Source: Torreya grandis (Eukaryota; Streptophyta; Pinopsida; Cupressales; Taxaceae). From it: a stretch of 64,000 nucleotides of DNA. The stretch is taken from NCBI GenBank assembly GCA_037957365.1, contig JARHVA010000082.1:1291001-1355000 (forward strand), read 5' to 3'. Numbering within the stretch: position 1 is the first letter of the stretch; each line of letters begins with the position of its first letter. Below the pieces are notes generated by a model, which saw only the letters and a program-made list of their open reading frames with translations, did not search any database and was not told the DNA's origin. Shown piece after piece: positions 10,426 to 20,400 of this stretch. Made by a program: the position numbers and the translations under genes.

Positions 10426-11430
10426 TTATCCGGCTTCATCTTGGTAATCTAGGAAACCGATATTGGAGTCACCAGCTAATTCTTCATCCTGTTCATCAAA
10501 GAGGTTAGCACTTTTTGATTGATCTAGTTGCGGCTGAAAGGAAAGGTCGTGCTCAGCTTCTAGGTATCCAACCGCTGAATTTGTAGGTGCTGCTTCAATG
10601 GGTAATCTCCCTGCAGGGGGAGGTAGGCGATTTGATTGTCCTTGGGTTCGGGCAGTATTACTTTGATATGGCTGATTCTGAAATGTCCTCCTGGGTGCAT
10701 CTCGATAGGTAGGGGCAGACGGGCCTTGAGCAATTTGTCTTTTTAAAGCAATCAGTTCATTTGTTAATTTTTGCACCATAGGATCAGTAGTGCCCGTGGA
10801 GGAGCTTTCAGCCGGTGAGGGGTATTTGTTTTTACCAGAATCTTTCCTGATTTTGCCTGCCAAGATAAGATCGCCTTCAATCTCGGTGGCCAATCCTTGA
10901 GCCAGGGCTAGGTCCATAGGGCCAGCTCGTCTCAACAAAAAACTTACTTCGGGGAGCTGTGAGTTGATAAAAAAGCATTTGAGATTCTCCGGCGTGGGTT
11001 GAGCCACAGTAGGAATTCGATTTCTTAATTTGTTGAACTTAGCTATGAAATCCCTCATGGGTTCCTGGAATTCTTTTTTCATCTGTGTTAGCTGAGCTAA
11101 CAAAGCATGTGCATCTTCAGCGGGTTTAAACCTAGCTTCGAATTTGGACTTGAGCGTATCCCAGCTTGTTATTGACCCGGCCTGCAAGTGATAGAACCAA
11201 TCCACAGCAGCACATTGCAAAGTCTCCACAAAAAGTCTCACCGCCACATCTTCAAATTCAACACCAATTACGCCACATGCTATGGAGAAAGCGGCAATAT
11301 GCTCGTCGGGATGAACCTTTCCATCACCAAAAAACTTAGGAAAATTTTTCCTAGAACTACGAGGTAGTTCATGCAGAGGTGGGGTTAAATTAAGAGGACC
11401 GAAAGAATTACCCCACGGGCCTTGAGCCAT
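10426..11430 (-). CDS. Gag protein of the Tat element
   Basis: The 334-residue frame starts at an ATG with MAQGPWGN about 500 nt inside the element. Residues around 30-180 carry the Retrotrans_gag pattern: conserved WFYHLQ and W-x3-K/F-x-F spacing, then a stretch including FKPAEDAHALLAQL and a QEPMRDFIAKFNKL helix. It forms the capsid that packages element RNA. The C-terminal part is Pro/Ser/Gln-rich and I see no CCHC zinc knuckle here or in the 160 codons after the stop. It ends in TAA at 10426. The same frame continues beyond into protease, so the stop may be a natural gag/pol boundary or a mutation. Confidence 0.85.
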   Translation of the reverse strand: MAQGPWGNSFGPLNLTPPLHELPRSSRKNFPKFFGDGKVHPDEHIAAFSIACGVIGVEFEDVAVRLFVETLQCAAVDWFYHLQAGSITSWDTLKSKFEARFKPAEDAHALLAQLTQMKKEFQEPMRDFIAKFNKLRNRIPTVAQPTPENLKCFFINSQLPEVSFLLRRAGPMDLALAQGLATEIEGDLILAGKIRKDSGKNKYPSPAESSSTGTTDPMVQKLTNELIALKRQIAQGPSAPTYRDAPRRTFQNQPYQSNTARTQGQSNRLPPPAGRLPIEAAPTNSAVGYLEAEHDLSFQPQLDQSKSANLFDEQDEELAGDSNIGFLDYQDEAG

Positions 11431-11910
11431 TATGATAAGGGGATGAAAAGGTGGGATAACAAACCTTGGTGGAGTGTTTATAGGTAGGCGGCGATTGACA
11501 GCGGGAAAAGGAGTTCTACCTTGTGTTGGTGACCTGACAACGCTGGAAGGAAAACTCTTAGACCGTCAAGGAGAATTTGATGGGGGAAACAGATCAAAAT
11601 TACTCTGTTGCACCAACTCGAACACCGGGTCAACAACACCCTTAGATCTCTGACTTCTGGTATAACGTGGGGTTGCCAGATTTTTAAAACAAAATGAGAC
11701 CGAAACCACTTCAAGTTGAAGCTTGAGGATCCAAGATGTGTGTTCTTTCCATCAGCTCTGGTTTTGTAGACCAGATAATATAAAGGAGGCAACTGGTAAA
11801 GCTAAAATGATAATGGGTAAGACATGAAACAGAGTCGCCAGATTACGCAATGGAGAAGGGTAGGGACTGCTTCAATCTGAAACTCGAGGTTTCAGACTGC
11901 ACATTCGGTC
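11431..11910 (-). other. Leader between primer site and gag
   Basis: This 480-nt stretch holds no convincing gene. A second copy of the primer-site core (TGGCGACTCT on the minus strand) is at 11831-11840. A 104-codon open frame at 11792-11478 is in a different frame from gag and looks accidental. Confidence 0.6.
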
Positions 11911-11926
11911 CACAGCGGAGTCGCCA
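11911..11926 (-). promoter_or_regulatory. Primer-binding site, tRNA-Arg-like
   Basis: On the minus strand the 5' LTR end is followed by a GTTTTT spacer and then TGGCGACTCCGCTGTG. The first ten bases fit the 3' end of a plant tRNA-Arg ending GGAGTCGCCA, the primer type reported for Ogre elements (family knowledge). The exact tRNA is inferred. Confidence 0.7.
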
Positions 11927-12299
11927 AAAAACTGTTGGGTGAATATTTTGTCATCAACTAACTGATGGCAAAATGGGGATATCAGCCACAGCGTAAAGGA
12001 GATTTACACCACGAAGAGGGTGGCTTTACCAGATCTAGACGAGGTAAATCTCTCCTCTCATCAAGGGGAGGTTCCCTATCAATATTTGCATGCTATAAGT
12101 ATGTATATAATTAAGCAGAAAATAACACATGGGGGGGGGTAGAACAGCATCTACTTCTCTTTTTTCAGAAGTAACGTATGAAGGATAAAAGAGGAAAATT
12201 CCTGATCTAAAGCTAACAACACTCCTCTTCTTTCAGGAATGGTATCAAACGAAGAGCAGGAAATTACCTGAAGTAATAAAGACGCAAGAACACTCATGC

Positions 12300-12640
12300 A
12301 AACACAAAGTCTGTCGTAGCTTCTTCACGGATCCGGAACAAATACAACCGTAGAGTAAAGTGAAGCACAAAGTCTTCACCTAAAACTACTAAAGATAAAA
12401 GAATCTCAAAAGTAAAAGTAGCACAAAGTCTATCTTCTACCCTCAAAAAGTGCCCTTAGATAATATCAACACATTCACTTTGCTTATTAAGTCAGATAAA
12501 CAAGAGGTTATCAGGAAAGAGTACATAAGAAACTATTTCCTAGATGACACAGATAACTTCAACACAAAGTCTGAAATCACTTGCTTCTCATTCATTTGAC
12601 AAAATCTGATTTACAAATCTGAGCACAAAGTCTCAAAAGT
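12300..12640 (-). promoter_or_regulatory. Cluster of octamer stem-loops, right LTR
   Basis: This is the right-LTR counterpart of 486-823. The CACAAAGT cores are kept. The first stem, intact in the left copy, has lost pairing because TTTGCCG became TCTGTCG. Confidence 0.65.
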
Positions 12641-12708
12641 TGCTTCAATTTCAGCAGAGTGTTTGCTCTCTATTTTTTTCCAAGATCCAATTACAAATGA
12701 GGTCTCCA

Positions 12709-12718
12709 CTATATATAG
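12709..12718 (-). promoter_or_regulatory. Second TATA-like box, downstream of the LTR ORF
   Basis: The minus strand reads CCCTATATATAGTGG about 785 nt before the LTR's gag-proximal end. The left LTR copy is at about 897-906. The solo LTR at 58700 has a TATA-like box at the same distance (about 59496-59505). It could start the gag-pol RNA, leaving the long ORF in U3. Inference. Confidence 0.5.
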
Positions 12719-12890
12719 GGAGAAAATCCTCAAAAACAGAAAATAAGAATAAAATATCTTGGTCAAAGATGACTCATCTTTGACTTTTAGATATTTTCTA
12801 AAATATTTAATTCGTAATTACATGTTACAAAATTGCATGCATTCTGCACAAAACAGAAATGCATAAGGATAGAAGAAGAGAGGGAGAGTG

Positions 12891-15800
12891 TCAATTTTTG
12901 CTGCCGGACCTCTTCAAATGGGCATCGTACATGGTGATTGATGCCTGAATTCCTATGCTGTTTGGCGCAAGTGCATTTTTGGAGACGACCCTTGATCTGA
13001 TTAGTGCGTCTTTCAATGTTGTGATGGCTTTAGAGTGGCCAGTTAACCTGGATTTTAAATTCTCCAAAGTCAACTGAGCATCCAGAACGTTGTCTACTGA
13101 AGTCATGGAGAAAGACACACCTTTGAAATCCCTCTGGATCATCCCTTCGAAATTCTGAATCATTTCATCTGCTGGAAGGAACTGATGATCCTTAGAGGTC
13201 AAGTCGCAGGGCAGCTCTTCTAATTTATTCAACAAGCTCAGATCACTTTTATCACTAGCTTCTTTAAAAGCTTTGAGATCATCAATTAGATCTTTGAGTA
13301 CCTGGATCCTGAAGATCATCGCCTCCTTGATCTCAACATATGAATCCTTGTTAGGGATGACACCGATAGATATCAGGGTACTCTTTTTTAGATCTTTCAT
13401 TTCCTTCCATCTATCGAGATCTTTCTCCAAGCCGTCAATCTCCTGAGAGGTAAAAGAGACAAAACTATCTACCTGAGCTTTCAACCTCTTCATTTTTCCT
13501 GTTCTTTCTGCAACCTCAGATAGCAGAGAGATTCCTTGATTGTGCATTCTGTCAATATATTCCTCCATTACTTTTCCCTTTAAATAAGTCTTTTTTCAGC
13601 TTTCTGAATGACTGAATCATCCACAGAAAAGGCCTTTGGAGTCGCTGCTTCAGGTGGGATGGTGAATCTTCTGATTACTACCGTTAACTGCTCAGCTTTG
13701 GCTTTATAAAAATCTTTCATCTCTTTTTCCTTGTCAAATTTTTGGACCATAATGTCCATTTTCGACTGAAGATCACTCTTCGCACCTTCGTGTGTAACCT
13801 TGCCAAGTTCAACACGAGAAAAGGAATAACTGCTCATTTCAAAACCCTCAAGGGTTGCGTCTTGTGGGGGTTTGGCAATTTCCAAAAAAATTTGCCCCTT
13901 TTCCTCGACCAACTTGGAGAGGATTTTTGGCTTCTTGGGAGCTTTTGTTTTGGCCGGCACTATCTTGCCGAAATTGAATTCTTCTGGGGAGATGGCCCTT
14001 TTCTTTCTCTTTGGTGTGAAAGCAGACATCCACGGCGGGAGAGAAGTACCTGTTGTAACAATAGTTGCCTCCGCCGGTGTCATGGTATCGGCTTCCACGC
14101 TACTGGTGGTGACAGTAGTCGTAGTTGGAGTGACCGGCGAGACTGTACCAACTGCTGATTCTGGATTAGGCACAGGGCTTGGTGGCAGGTTGAAAGATGG
14201 AGATGATAAACTCAGAATGGATGCAGAAGAGCGAGGTGAACCTGCTGAAGGATCTTTTGGATCACCAAAAACAACCTTGGAAGGGGAAGCGGCTCCGGAA
14301 GATGGAACGCTGATGGGAGAGATAGGAGAGTGGGCACCGTAGGAGATTGAGGAGGAGGAGAGGAGCTCTGGATCGACCGCACTTGTCCCGTTGAAGTTGG
14401 AGACCCAACACCTGGTCATTCTGAAGGTTGTTTCGTTGACCCCATTGGTTGAGCTGCCTGTACCCTGGGACTTTGTTCTTTGGTTCCCTTGGCTACTGCC
14501 TCAGGCTCTTGTGCTGACCTAGGCTTCTTGGATACAAAGACGATCCTAGGCTTGTGAGGTCTAGAAGATGAAGGGACGTCGTCTTTGTTTTTGGTTCGGC
14601 TTTCCGCCTTTCTCTTCATCTCTGCTTGGTATTCAGCCTCCGACCCTGTGATGAACTCTTTTAGGGTGATTCTATTTGCTGCCAACCAACTATTGGTGTT
14701 AGCCAATACTGGTTCGAATCTTTTCCTTAGAGAAGTCAACTCTTTTTGAGACCAGTTAATCGGAGGAAGAGGGGAACCGGCGACCTTGTCTGTCAGATAT
14801 CTGTTGTTCACGATATTCCCATCGTCAATCAACCCTGAAGGGATCTCAGCAAGCCCGAGGTACTCTATTTGCTCTAGCGTGAGACGGCAATAGTCCATTT
14901 TCCTTACCTCTTCAGCCGTCCTCAAATCTACCCAGATGTCCTCAATCATGGGCTCGTGGAACTGAGTCTTCCTTCGGTTTGTCTCTCTGACTCCCCTGTA
15001 ATCAAATTTTTCCCGCCTTTTGAATGATTTGATAGTAACCATCTGCATCTCTATTTCCATAACCTTGGCTTTAGTCGATGTAGCAACAGAAAATCTGCCA
15101 ATCTAGATAGGAAACTTGAAATCAGGTCTCTTAAGCTCCATCTATTTTGAGTGCACGATGGCCAGTTGTCGGCAAAGCTCCATTAGGACCAACCTATCTG
15201 AAGGGAATCTAGTGAGCATATAAGGGTATCCTTGATAGAAACCCACCCGAAGATAAGAAAAAGTAGAGAATTGGAGGAACATGCAGCCAAAACTGTTCAC
15301 TACTGTCCAAGCCTCGTCTGATATTCTCTTCTGTTCCAGTTGAGGATCGAAGAGACATAGAAATACGGCAAAGAATGCGTCATTCACTCACCTGAAATGA
15401 CGTGTCGACCCCTGAAGTGTCAGCTGCGGATAGTATGAATAGACCGGGGTGGTCTTCCTATCCCCCTCTGTTGTTAAACCCGGGAAAGATCGCATGGCAG
15501 CAGCTATGTAGACTAGGTACGAGGTCATGTAGAATTTGAAGGAGGTTTGTACCCTGGTCAACTGCTCATGAATAGCGTTGCTGATCTGTTCTCCCCAGAA
15601 GATGGCCTGTTTGCCTTGCAAGATGATCTTAATGAATGGATACATCCATTCATGGAATTGCGAAGAGGATGGGAGGCCCCGTACTCTACTGAGGAGGGTG
15701 ATTAAGTCACCAACTTCTTCAATGAAGTCGCTTCTGGGGAAGCTTTTCAGCCATCTGGATAGACTGGCCCTTGGGGTTTTTAACCACTTGTAGTTTATAA

Positions 15801-16344
15801 CCCTCTTTGCCCTCTCGGGGTCTTTGTCGTACTCCCTCTACGCGTTCTCGAAGTCAATTTGGGTTACTTCGGGGGCTGGTGGACATAGAAAAACTTTGTC
15901 GATAAATTCGGGGTCCAACCGAATGATCATGCTGCCACTGGCGTCTGAGACTGATCTGGTCTCTTTATCGTAGAAGTGCGCGCATTGAAGGACAAACTCT
16001 GCATGATGGGCCGCTACTGGAAAGGCGGCCACTAGGTGGATGTTGCTCTCGATAATTCTCTTTATCCCAGTGCTGGGATTTGTTGCTTTGGTTCGTCCCA
16101 GGAATTCGACCATATCTACGTGGCCGATCTCAGTGTCTCGAATGCCATCGACATTCGAGGTGATTGCTGTGAGCGGGAAGACGCCCTGGTATTTGTATTT
16201 CATCGTCTTTGCCTTTGAAGGAGATGCTTCCGTCATGGGGGACGATCTTGTTTGGACGGGAGCAGGCGTGCAGGAGCTTGCTGAAGGTGCTGCAGCCATA
16301 GTCGAAAGGAGAGTGAGAGAGGGGGAGAGCAATTTAAGTGACAT
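12891..16344 (-). pseudogene. LTR-embedded sense ORF, right copy (broken)
   Basis: This is the 5' LTR copy of the 1,150-codon frame, ATG at 16344 and TGA at 12891. It is open where the left copy has most of its stops, so the ancestral frame can be inferred. Stops private to this copy are at 15838, 15388 and 15142. TAG at 15103-15105 and TGA at 14416-14418 are shared. Two small indels break the frame: a 1-bp loss near 14330 and a 2-bp gain near 13590. It has the same layout as the left copy: N-terminal globular part, middle basic part, Ser/Thr/Pro linker with a basic cluster, C-terminal coiled coil. It begins about 750 nt downstream of a TATA-like box and follows the hairpin array, so it could be read from an LTR-internal promoter. 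Function unknown. Confidence 0.8.
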
Positions 16345-16465
16345 AGGTTACAGGAGGTCACTTAAAAAGGCCAGGACGGGCAAAGGGACGGAAAACGAGG
16401 AAGAAAAAGCTTGAAAAGGACAACCCATAAAAAATCTGAGAGTTAGTTAAAAAAGGAAGGAAAAT

Positions 16466-16850
16466 GCAGGGGCGGCGAAAATCGCCGCCCTTGCGTGAGA
16501 AAAGTAGGGGCGGCGAAAATCGCCGCCCTTGCGTGAGAAAAGCAGGGGCGGTGAAAATCGCCGCCCTTGCGTGAGGAAAGTAGGGGCGGCAAAAATCGCC
16601 TCCCTTGCGTGAGAAAAGTAGGGGCAGCGAAAATCGCCGCCCTTGCGTGAGGAAAGCAGGGGCGGCGAAAATCGCCGCCCTTGCGTGAGGAAAGCAGGGG
16701 CGGCGAAAATCACCGCCCTTGCGTGAGGAAAGCAGGGGTGGCGAAAATTGCTACCCTTGCATGAGGAAAGCAGGGGCTACGAAAATCACCACCCTTGCAT
16801 GAGGAATGCGTAAAGAAAGTAAGAGCGGTGAAAATTGCCGCCCTTACTTG
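16466..16850. repeat. 38-bp tandem hairpin array, right LTR (9 units plus a diverged tenth)
   Basis: Units start at 16466 and repeat every 38 bp to 16770, followed by a diverged unit at about 16820. The hairpin design matches the left LTR. The extra unit relative to the left copy explains half of the LTR length difference. Confidence 0.93.
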
Positions 16851-17127
16851 AGGACAAGCCGGGTGGAACGGCGGCAAGGAAATGTCGCCCTTACGAGGCC
16901 GCGAGGTAGAGGAAAGGAAAGATAAAAAGAAAAACAAAAAGGAAACAACTAAGCTAGGAAGAAGAGGAAAAAATAAAAACAAAAGTTAAAAACAAACCCT
17001 ACCTGGAAAATGCGCGCGCCACAAAGTCGGATCCGCGAGCTGGCACTTCGCAAAGTCACTTGGAGCGCTCAGGTGCATGAGGCAGGAGGGGAGGAGGAAG
17101 AAGTGAGAAGAAATGAGGCCCAAATCG

Positions 17128-17137
17128 GATTATATAG
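17128..17137 (-). promoter_or_regulatory. TATA-like box upstream of the LTR ORF (right LTR)
   Basis: The minus strand reads CCCTATATAATCC about 355 nt inside the LTR. The same box is at about 5278-5287 in the left LTR. It sits upstream of the hairpin array and the LTR ORF. Transcription from it is inferred. Confidence 0.5.
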
Positions 17138-17203
17138 GGTGAAAAATCAACCCCAACAACCCGCCGCGTAGGGCCATTAATGCCTTGCACGGAAACCGAG
17201 ATG

Positions 17204-17275
17204 TGCAAGGGCGGCAAAAATCGCCGCCCTTGCAGGAAAAATGCAGGGGCGGCGAAAATCGCCGCCTTTGCAAGA
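17204..17275. repeat. Second small hairpin repeat, two units of about 37 bp
   Basis: Two copies of the same GGGCGGC / GCCGCCC hairpin lie upstream (sense strand) of the LTR TATA-like box. The left LTR has a single unit at about 5352-5385. Arms GCAAGGGCGGC and GCCGCCCTTGC in the first unit pair perfectly. Confidence 0.85.
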
Positions 17276-17492
17276 AAAATGCAAGGGAGACTAACTCCGG
17301 AAAGAGGAGAAAAAAAGAAAAGGGGAAGGGGAAACTTGGTCTCGACGGGATAGTAACCATTTCCCGATCTGATCAAGATGAAAACCTACAACGGAAACGT
17401 CTCAAAAACGAACCTAGAGAGACAAGACGAAACGGACAAGTTTCGTGGGGGGGTTGCTTCCAAAACGAGATAAGCTGGTTTTGGAAACAACA

Positions 17493-17497
17493 GATTG
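17493..17497. repeat. Right target-site duplication GATTG
   Basis: This is identical to 113-117 and fixes the outer edge of the 17.4-kb element. Confidence 0.93.
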
Positions 17498-20400
17498 GAT
17501 GGTAGCATTTCTATAAAATGACTGAGATAGTTTCGAATGTCCCATTCATGGTGAGAAACTTTGCCCTCATTACATTTATGTCCCCTTTAACCATGTTTAG
17601 ATATTATTTTCTCACCATGTTTTTCACATCTACATGGAGTTGGGTAACCAACCTAGAAACCCTTGATGCAATCATTTAGGAATCCATGTCCTCCTTGCTA
17701 GGTATTTTTCTTGGAGTGGCTTTCCATTTTATGTGGCCTCAAGTGTTTGGATCAGCCATACACAAACTCTATACTTTAGGGTTTGGGTATTTAGGGTAGA
17801 GGGTTTGACCCTAAAAAAAAGTGTACCAGAGGATCATACCATTGTGATCATCTCAATGAGATGAATCCACTGACTGTTAATTTGTACAAAGGTGCCAAAA
17901 CATCCAGACTTTTTTTCCAAAAATAAACCTTAAGCAATACTACACCGATGAAAAAATAAATTATTCTCAAATCATAATTTATATTTTTTTGATCCTTAAA
18001 CTCACAAATGCTAGATCTTGGAAGCAAAAGCTACGTTATAGAACCTTTCCCAAATTGAAGCTTTAATACCACTTGTAATTAAATTACTTGTATATATCAA
18101 GACAATTCACACTAATGGATAGAAATGTAAACACCACGATCAGATTAACATCAATATAGTGCCATAATGAGAATAAAATGAACATACCAAATTAATAATT
18201 AACAATAGAGAAGAATACTTGATAAATAATATTGATCCATTTCGAGTGGGAAGCCTCCTTGAACATGCAATAAGAATAAAATTTGTAATATAATTTTTAT
18301 TTACTAACCAATACTTATTATATATACTCTACTTAGGCTATGGTTACTCCATATTCTGACTCTACTAACAATATGATAACATAGATAAATGTGACAAGAT
18401 AAGATAAAAGGTGATTTAGTCCATATATTAGCCATGCATATCCCTAGACACGTTATAGGTTAAGGACATCACAGAGACGGAGTAAAGAGAAAAAGAAAGA
18501 GGAGAAGGCAGTGTGGGGGAGGAGAAATTCAAGAGAAAAACTTTCAAGAGGTATTTAAATCTTACTTGTTTTTGCAAGGAAGAATATGAGGTTATTTTAT
18601 GGTTGTGCCCTAATTTTTGCACACTGCCCATATACTCTTATGTGTGGCTGAATATGCAATTTTTAAGGTAAAAAATCTAGGTTTTTTCAAGCAAAAGCGT
18701 GATTTTATAATTTTTTTAATGAGTGAAAATATTGTAGAAAAGTAAGAGAAATAAGGAGGTTGCTATGTCACCCTTGCCATGACTGAAATATGAGTTATTT
18801 ATTTTATTTATTGATCAAATCCATTTTCCCTAGGTTTAGTAATTTTGTATAAAACATTGTTAAGAATTATATGTTAAAATCTACAATTTTATGGGTTTTT
18901 CTATTTGTAAAAATTCAAGAAAGTAAAGGAAAATAAGGTTGTTTTTTTAAATTATTATTTACTACCATGAAATCTAATTTTGGACTTGAAAATTTCTCCT
19001 ATGAGTGTTGAGCCTATTTTTGACACCCCTCCTTTTCTTTCCCAAAATAGGTACTTTGAAATGATTTTCTCATATTGACAACATTGTCGTAACATCTAAA
19101 ATTGTCAGTTGGGGGTCTTATTTCATTATGTCATTTGAATATGCATTTTATGTTTAAATGTTTATTATGAATTTTTATTTGGTGAAATGATTACTCTGTG
19201 TTACAAGGTGGTTTCGAAAGCATTTAATAGATTCAATGAAAATATTTAGTATATCCATAATAGCAGAATTCATGCTTCATGAGTATTAGTTAATGATCAA
19301 ATTCATAATCTTGTATGATACATAGGTTCATCAAGCAAGTAACATTTGTGATTAAAGGTTGAACATAAATGTACTCAGTTGGTTTCACTTGATCATTATT
19401 GAATGGATGATATTTGTAAGATCATAAGTTAAATTAGTTATTTCTAAATCTAATGGTTTATTCAAAGCAATATCTATAAGTGTTATTGATATTTTTTAAA
19501 CCTAAATATTTCTAAGAGTCTCAAAATAAACTCAAAGACCGTAAATACTTTGACATAAGTATTTTTGCATCATGACATAGGGGTCGAAGGTCATAACTCT
19601 ATGAACAATAAGAAAGGTCTTAAATTTTTATAAGGGTCAAATGTTCATTACATCGATGGTGGTTATGACGAGTTGATTGAATTACGTGGCTATTTTGATA
19701 AATGTGAAGGTGGTGAAATATTTAATTGAGTTGGTTATGATCATGAATTCAAAGTGTAGTTAAGTGATACTTAAGCGGCAAGTTATATATTTTTAATGTG
19801 CTTAAGATTTGGCATATATTTTGGGATCTATTTTATGCACCTATAATATTTGGCATTTAAATATTGTGTATTGTGCATCCAATAAATATTTTTAAGTGGT
19901 AGATTAGTGACAACTTTGGTCATGACTAATTTTGTCAAAATTATTAAAATTTTGGCTAAGCCAGGGATAAGTACCGATAAGTTGTCATCCAATCTTGGTC
20001 TAACACAGTTGTTTTAGTACTTTGATCTTGAAAGAATACAAAAGAAAAATCTCATTCTGTTAGTTGTCATTCTTTGACAAGCTCACTGTGGAAGTGAAAC
20101 TTTGGAGCTAAGGAGAAAAAGTTGAAAGTTTGTCAAACAATCTACAGGCGAGGTATGGATTCCATTTCCATTTTCATGAGCAAAATAAAGTTTAAAGTAT
20201 TATGGAAGATCAACTAGAGTGGGTTATGAAATTTATGAGTTTGATAGAGGCTATTTTAATGGTTTACTTTATTTACAAAATGCACATAGAAACTTCAGTT
20301 AGTTTTACATGCAAGTGTTTATTTTTATTTAATGAAGAATAATACATATCTTACTGTGCATTATTTAAAAAAAATATTCACGGAAGAATGATATTTGAAT

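Larger units (their letters stand above)
118..17492 (-). mobile_element. Complete Tat/Ogre-like Ty3/Gypsy LTR retrotransposon, 17.4 kb
   Basis: The element is bounded by two long direct repeats, both starting TGTTGGGTGAA and ending ACAACA, and flanked by the 5-bp duplication GATTG at 113-117 and 17493-17497. Coding capacity is on the minus strand, so the right LTR is the 5' LTR. Order from the 5' side: LTR, primer-binding site, about 480-nt leader, gag, protease, archaeal-type RNase H, reverse transcriptase, Gypsy RNase H, integrase, 3' LTR. The second RNase H domain, the absence of a chromodomain and the tRNA-Arg-like primer site point to the Tat/Ogre lineage (family knowledge). The LTRs differ by scattered substitutions, by one 38-bp repeat unit in one array and by one unit in a second small array. 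The copy is broken by stop codons and cannot be autonomous now. Confidence 0.95.
11933..17492 (-). repeat. 5' LTR of the Tat element (right copy, 5,560 bp)
   Basis: This is a full direct repeat of 118-5603, 74 bp longer because of one extra unit in the main hairpin array and one extra 37-bp unit near 17206-17275. It is the 5' LTR because gag-pol runs on the minus strand and the primer-binding site adjoins its low-coordinate end. Confidence 0.95.

Noticed and set aside
11478..11792. 104-codon minus-strand ORF in the Tat leader
   Set aside because: It is in a different frame from gag, has no recognisable motif, and covers the duplicate primer-site region's neighbourhood. It looks accidental.
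16447..17376. Open frames of 76-106 codons across the hairpin arrays on both strands
   Set aside because: The 38-bp and 37-bp units are not multiples of three, so the frames are by-products of repeat sequence without stops.
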